Assembly (NCBI GenBank): GCA_027064785.1
Contig: JAMOPE010000375.1
Coordinates: 1-7,508 of the forward strand
DNA from: Geobacteraceae bacterium
GTDB taxonomy: Bacteria; Desulfobacterota; Desulfuromonadia; Desulfuromonadales; Geopsychrobacteraceae
Direction of reading: 5' to 3'
DNA length: 7,508 nt
Numbering within the stretch: position 1 is the stretch's first letter; every line of letters starts with the position of its first letter. Shown in pieces: positions 6,358-7,508 of the stretch. The notes under the pieces were generated by a model that saw only the letters and a list, made by a program, of their open reading frames with translations, was not told the DNA's origin and searched no databases. The translations under genes and the position numbers were made by a program.

Positions 6358-7508
6358 ATGGCAACTGAACATGCAACAGGTCCACGGCAGAAAATCAGGA
6401 TCGGTGATCTGCTGGTCAAAAATGGTGTTATTACCGACGAACAGTTGATGAATGCTCTGGCGACCCAGAAGAAAACGGGGAGCAAGCTCGGAAATACCCT
6501 GATTGAATTGGGGTTGGTCACGTCCCAACAGTTCCACGAATTTCTTGCAAATCAACTGCAGCTGCCATTCATTGATCTTAAACACTATAATTACGATCCT
6601 GATGTTGTCCGTTTGCTCCCCGAAACGGCTGCCCGACGCTTTCGTGCGATTGTCCTTGGCGAGGAGAACGGCCGCTTGCTGGTTGGGGTTGCCGATCCCA
6701 CCGATATTTATGCTTACGATGAATTGACAAAGATCCTCAAGCGACCGATCAGCCTTGCGGTTGTTTATGAATCGGAGCTCCTGAAGGCACTCGATACGGT
6801 TTATCGTCGGACTCAGGAAATTGTCAATATCGCTGAGGAACTCGGTGAGGAGTTGTCGCAGGGCGACAGCAACCTCGAGCAGTTGCTGATTGAGACCGAT
6901 GTCGAGGATGCTCCGGTTGTCCGTTTGTTGAAGTCGTTGTTCGAGGATGCGATTCAGGTGGGAGCTTCCGATATTCATATCGAACCCGACGAAAAAGTGT
7001 TGCGAATTCGCCAGCGGATCGACGGGATTCTTCACGAACAGGTGATGAAGGAAAAGCGGATCGCTTCGGCACTGGTGTCACGGTTGAAACTGGTTTGCGG
7101 ACTCGATATCTCTGAGCGCCGCTTGCCGCAGGATGGCCGGTTTAATGTGCGCGTCAAGGGGCGCAGCGTCGATATCCGCCTTTCGACCATGCCGTTGCAG
7201 TATGGTGAATCGGTGGTTATGCGACTGCTTGATCAGTCGAGCGGAATTTTACAGTTGGAACAGATCGGCATGCCTGCGGAAATTTTGCCCCGCTTTCGCC
7301 AGCAACTCCATCAGCCGCATGGTCTGGTTCTGGTGACCGGCCCAACAGGAAGCGGTAAGACGACGACCCTCTATGGTGCTCTCAACGAACTGAACAGTGA
7401 CCAGAAAAAAATTATTACCGTTGAAGATCCGGTAGAATATCGGTTGCCGCGAATTAATCAGGTTCAGGTTTATCCCAAGATTGGACTCGATTTTGCGCGG
7501 GTGTTACG
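6358..7508 (+). CDS. mshE: MSHA pilus extension ATPase MshE (3' partial)
   Basis: The visible 383 residues belong to a PilB/GspE-family ATPase that powers pilus extension; the gene runs off the window. The N terminus carries the MshEN cyclic-di-GMP-binding motif twice. The first 24-residue copy is residues 14-37 (RIGDLLVKNGVITDEQL to Gln37). The second is 43-66 (KLGNTLIELGLVTSQQF to Gln66). They are separated by exactly five residues, as in the described motif. The N-terminal GspE domain continues to about 160. The conserved SDIHIEP is at 204-210, LVCGLDISERRLPQDGR at 245-261, Walker A GPTGSGKT at 328-335, and the Asp box ITVEDPVEY at 353-361. Walker B and the zinc-binding Cys region, if present, lie beyond the window. 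Start ATG 6358 has a good ribosome site. Coding GC looks higher than in the genes before it. Confidence 0.95.
   Translation, partial: MATEHATGPRQKIRIGDLLVKNGVITDEQLMNALATQKKTGSKLGNTLIELGLVTSQQFHEFLANQLQLPFIDLKHYNYDPDVVRLLPETAARRFRAIVLGEENGRLLVGVADPTDIYAYDELTKILKRPISLAVVYESELLKALDTVYRRTQEIVNIAEELGEELSQGDSNLEQLLIETDVEDAPVVRLLKSLFEDAIQVGASDIHIEPDEKVLRIRQRIDGILHEQVMKEKRIASALVSRLKLVCGLDISERRLPQDGRFNVRVKGRSVDIRLSTMPLQYGESVVMRLLDQSSGILQLEQIGMPAEILPRFRQQLHQPHGLVLVTGPTGSGKTTTLYGALNELNSDQKKIITVEDPVEYRLPRINQVQVYPKIGLDFARVL

Noticed and set aside
6503..6727. Small plus-strand open frame inside mshE
   Set aside because: It is out of frame with the well-supported mshE product and has no motif.
6295..7035. 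Long open frame (246 codons) on the minus strand opposite mshE
   Set aside because: It lies wholly antisense to the end of mshN and the conserved N-terminal half of mshE, shows no recognisable motif, and its composition is explained by the codon pattern of mshE.
1..7508. CRISPR arrays, tRNA/rRNA genes, insertion sequences, attachment sites or riboswitches
   Set aside because: None was seen on reading both strands; coding sequence fills nearly the whole window and the longest gap between genes is 24 bases.
1..7508. A wholly new type of system
   Set aside because: Gene order and protein signatures match the known MSHA type IV pilus operon; only details within it (T9 tract, AMIN-like domain) seem unusual.

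Overview
The window lies inside a long biogenesis operon for an MSHA-type type IV pilus (mannose-sensitive haemagglutinin family). Seven genes run on the + strand with almost no gaps. Their order matches the mshI-J-K-L-M-N-E block known from Vibrio and Shewanella: a PilM-like mshI (5' end outside the window), a PilN-like mshI partner, mshJ, mshK, mshL, mshM, mshN and mshE (3' end outside the window). Counting the PilN-like partner separately gives eight coding regions. All were recognised by reading the translations; no database search was run.

Layout: 2-649 is the C-terminal part of the PilM/MshI-like protein. 649-1251 is a PilN-like inner-membrane protein. 1251-1910 is MshJ (PilO/GspM-like). 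1903-2292 is MshK (periplasmic, PilP/GspC-like). 2289-4025 is the secretin lipoprotein MshL. 4043-4951 is the AAA ATPase MshM (ExeA/GspA-like). 4948-6333 is MshN, with a membrane anchor, an AMIN-like domain and TPRs. 6358 to the window end is the extension ATPase MshE, carrying a tandem cyclic-di-GMP-binding motif at its N terminus. Junctions overlap by 1, 1, 8, 4 and 4 bases; only mshL/mshM (17 bases) and mshN/mshE (24 bases) have gaps. No promoter or terminator was found, so transcription presumably starts upstream of the window and continues past it.

How the parts fit: the mshI product, its PilN-like partner, MshJ and MshK would form the cytoplasm-to-periplasm alignment complex. MshL is the outer-membrane pore. 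MshM and MshN resemble the GspA/GspB pair that helps a secretin assemble through the peptidoglycan. MshE powers pilus extension and is probably switched by cyclic-di-GMP. The pilins, platform protein MshG and prepilin genes would lie downstream.

Organism: a Gram-negative (double-membrane) bacterium with roughly mid-range GC. The proteins look diverged from the Vibrio versions; a Desulfuromonadota-type (delta-proteobacterial) host is a guess that cannot be confirmed from this window. Most of the window is an ordinary, recognisable system. The less ordinary details are a T9 tract in mshM, where a one-base slip in either direction removes the membrane anchor, and an AMIN-like peptidoglycan-binding domain inside MshN.
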